Source of the DNA: an uncultured Polaribacter sp.
Lineage (GTDB): Bacteria > Bacteroidota > Bacteroidia > Flavobacteriales > Flavobacteriaceae
Assembly: GCA_937936695.1 (NCBI GenBank)
Contig: CALHCK010000081.1
Span: 1-6,646, forward strand
DNA length: 6,646 nt
Direction: 5' to 3'
Position 1 is the first letter of the stretch. The number at the start of each line of letters is the position of its first letter. Shown one piece after another: positions 6,385 through 6,646 of the stretch. The notes below the pieces were generated by a model. That model ran no database searches, had not been told where the DNA came from, and was given only the letters and a program-made list of their open reading frames with translations. The translations under genes were made by a program, and so were the position numbers.

Positions 6385-6646
6385 TTAAACCTCTACAGAA
6401 GCTTTCATAGATTTTCTGTAGGTAAAAGAGTTAAAAATATTTCTTTTACCAAAATTATTCATAGATCTTGCGTTTATAAATTTTCCGAAAAGTTTTTTAC
6501 TTACTCCAAAGTATTCATATTTATTACCATCTGTAAAAGTAACTTCTAATAGCATACTTTTATGATGCCAATCAGCAACCTGAAACTCTGTAATTGTTTT
6601 TTTATAATCCTCTAAATTAGCTTCTTTAGTTTCTGGAGCAATACTT
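6385..6646 (-). CDS. KTSC-domain protein, C-terminal part (5' end outside window)
   Basis: The reverse strand carries 86 codons ending in TAA at 6387-6385 and open to the window edge. It begins SIAPETKEANLEDYKKTITE and ends KASVEV. The section SMLLEVTFTDGNKYEYFGVS, then KLFGKFINARSMNNFGKRNI and FNSFTYRK, follows the KTSC pattern: a beta hairpin (LxVxFxDGxxYEYFxV), a helix, a small A-x-S segment, then I...F.YRK. KTSC domains are small and of unclear, possibly nucleic-acid-related, function. From memory, flavobacterial proteins with SIAPET before KTSC often have an N-terminal J-domain (DnaJ-like), which here would lie outside the window. That part is inference. No signal peptide can be assessed. 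A terminator lies 9 bp past the stop. Confidence 0.83.
   Translation of the reverse strand, partial: SIAPETKEANLEDYKKTITEFQVADWHHKSMLLEVTFTDGNKYEYFGVSKKLFGKFINARSMNNFGKRNIFNSFTYRKSMKASVEV

Noticed and set aside
1..6646. CRISPR array, tRNA, rRNA, insertion sequence or phage attachment site
   Set aside because: No regular short repeats with spacers, no tRNA-like folds or rRNA segments, no transposase and no terminal repeats were seen; repeated DNA in the LRR gene is explained by its coding repeats.

Overview
The window looks like chromosomal DNA of a marine-type member of the Flavobacteriaceae (Bacteroidota). The evidence is very low GC, many AAA/AAT/TTA codons, A-rich leaders without Shine-Dalgarno motifs, short signal peptides ending in the flavobacterial style (FGNSQ, FGYSQ, TYSQ), and a flank encoding the end of a thioredoxin reductase. 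Genus cannot be assigned from the sequence alone.

Layout. Positions 1-181 are the 3' end of a thioredoxin reductase gene (trxB), followed by a textbook intrinsic terminator (201-231). Three plus-strand genes follow: an exported leucine-rich-repeat (LRR) protein (236-1681) and two tandem paralogs (1689-3140 and 3192-4646). Each paralog has a signal peptide, a domain resembling the P1 'head' of SecD/SecDF, and a degenerate ankyrin-type repeat region. On the minus strand, a 527-residue exported protein I do not recognise (4649-6232) converges on the second paralog with only 2 bp between the stop codons. At the right edge is the C-terminal part of a KTSC-domain protein (6385-6646, minus) with a long hairpin terminator (6321-6375).

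Interpretation. The two edges look like housekeeping or conserved flavobacterial genes, and the four middle genes look like an accessory block of exported proteins. Three of these four carry protein-binding or substrate-cradle folds (LRR, SecDF-P1-head-like, ankyrin) and no visible enzyme active site, lipobox, transmembrane anchor or type IX secretion sorting domain. The LRR gene and first paralog are 7 bp apart and the paralogs 51 bp apart, so the three are probably co-transcribed. A periplasmic or envelope protein-interaction set is the simplest reading, but no partner or target is evident. The most unusual points are the SecDF-head/ankyrin architecture, its tandem duplication, and the LRR start codon lying immediately behind the trxB terminator.
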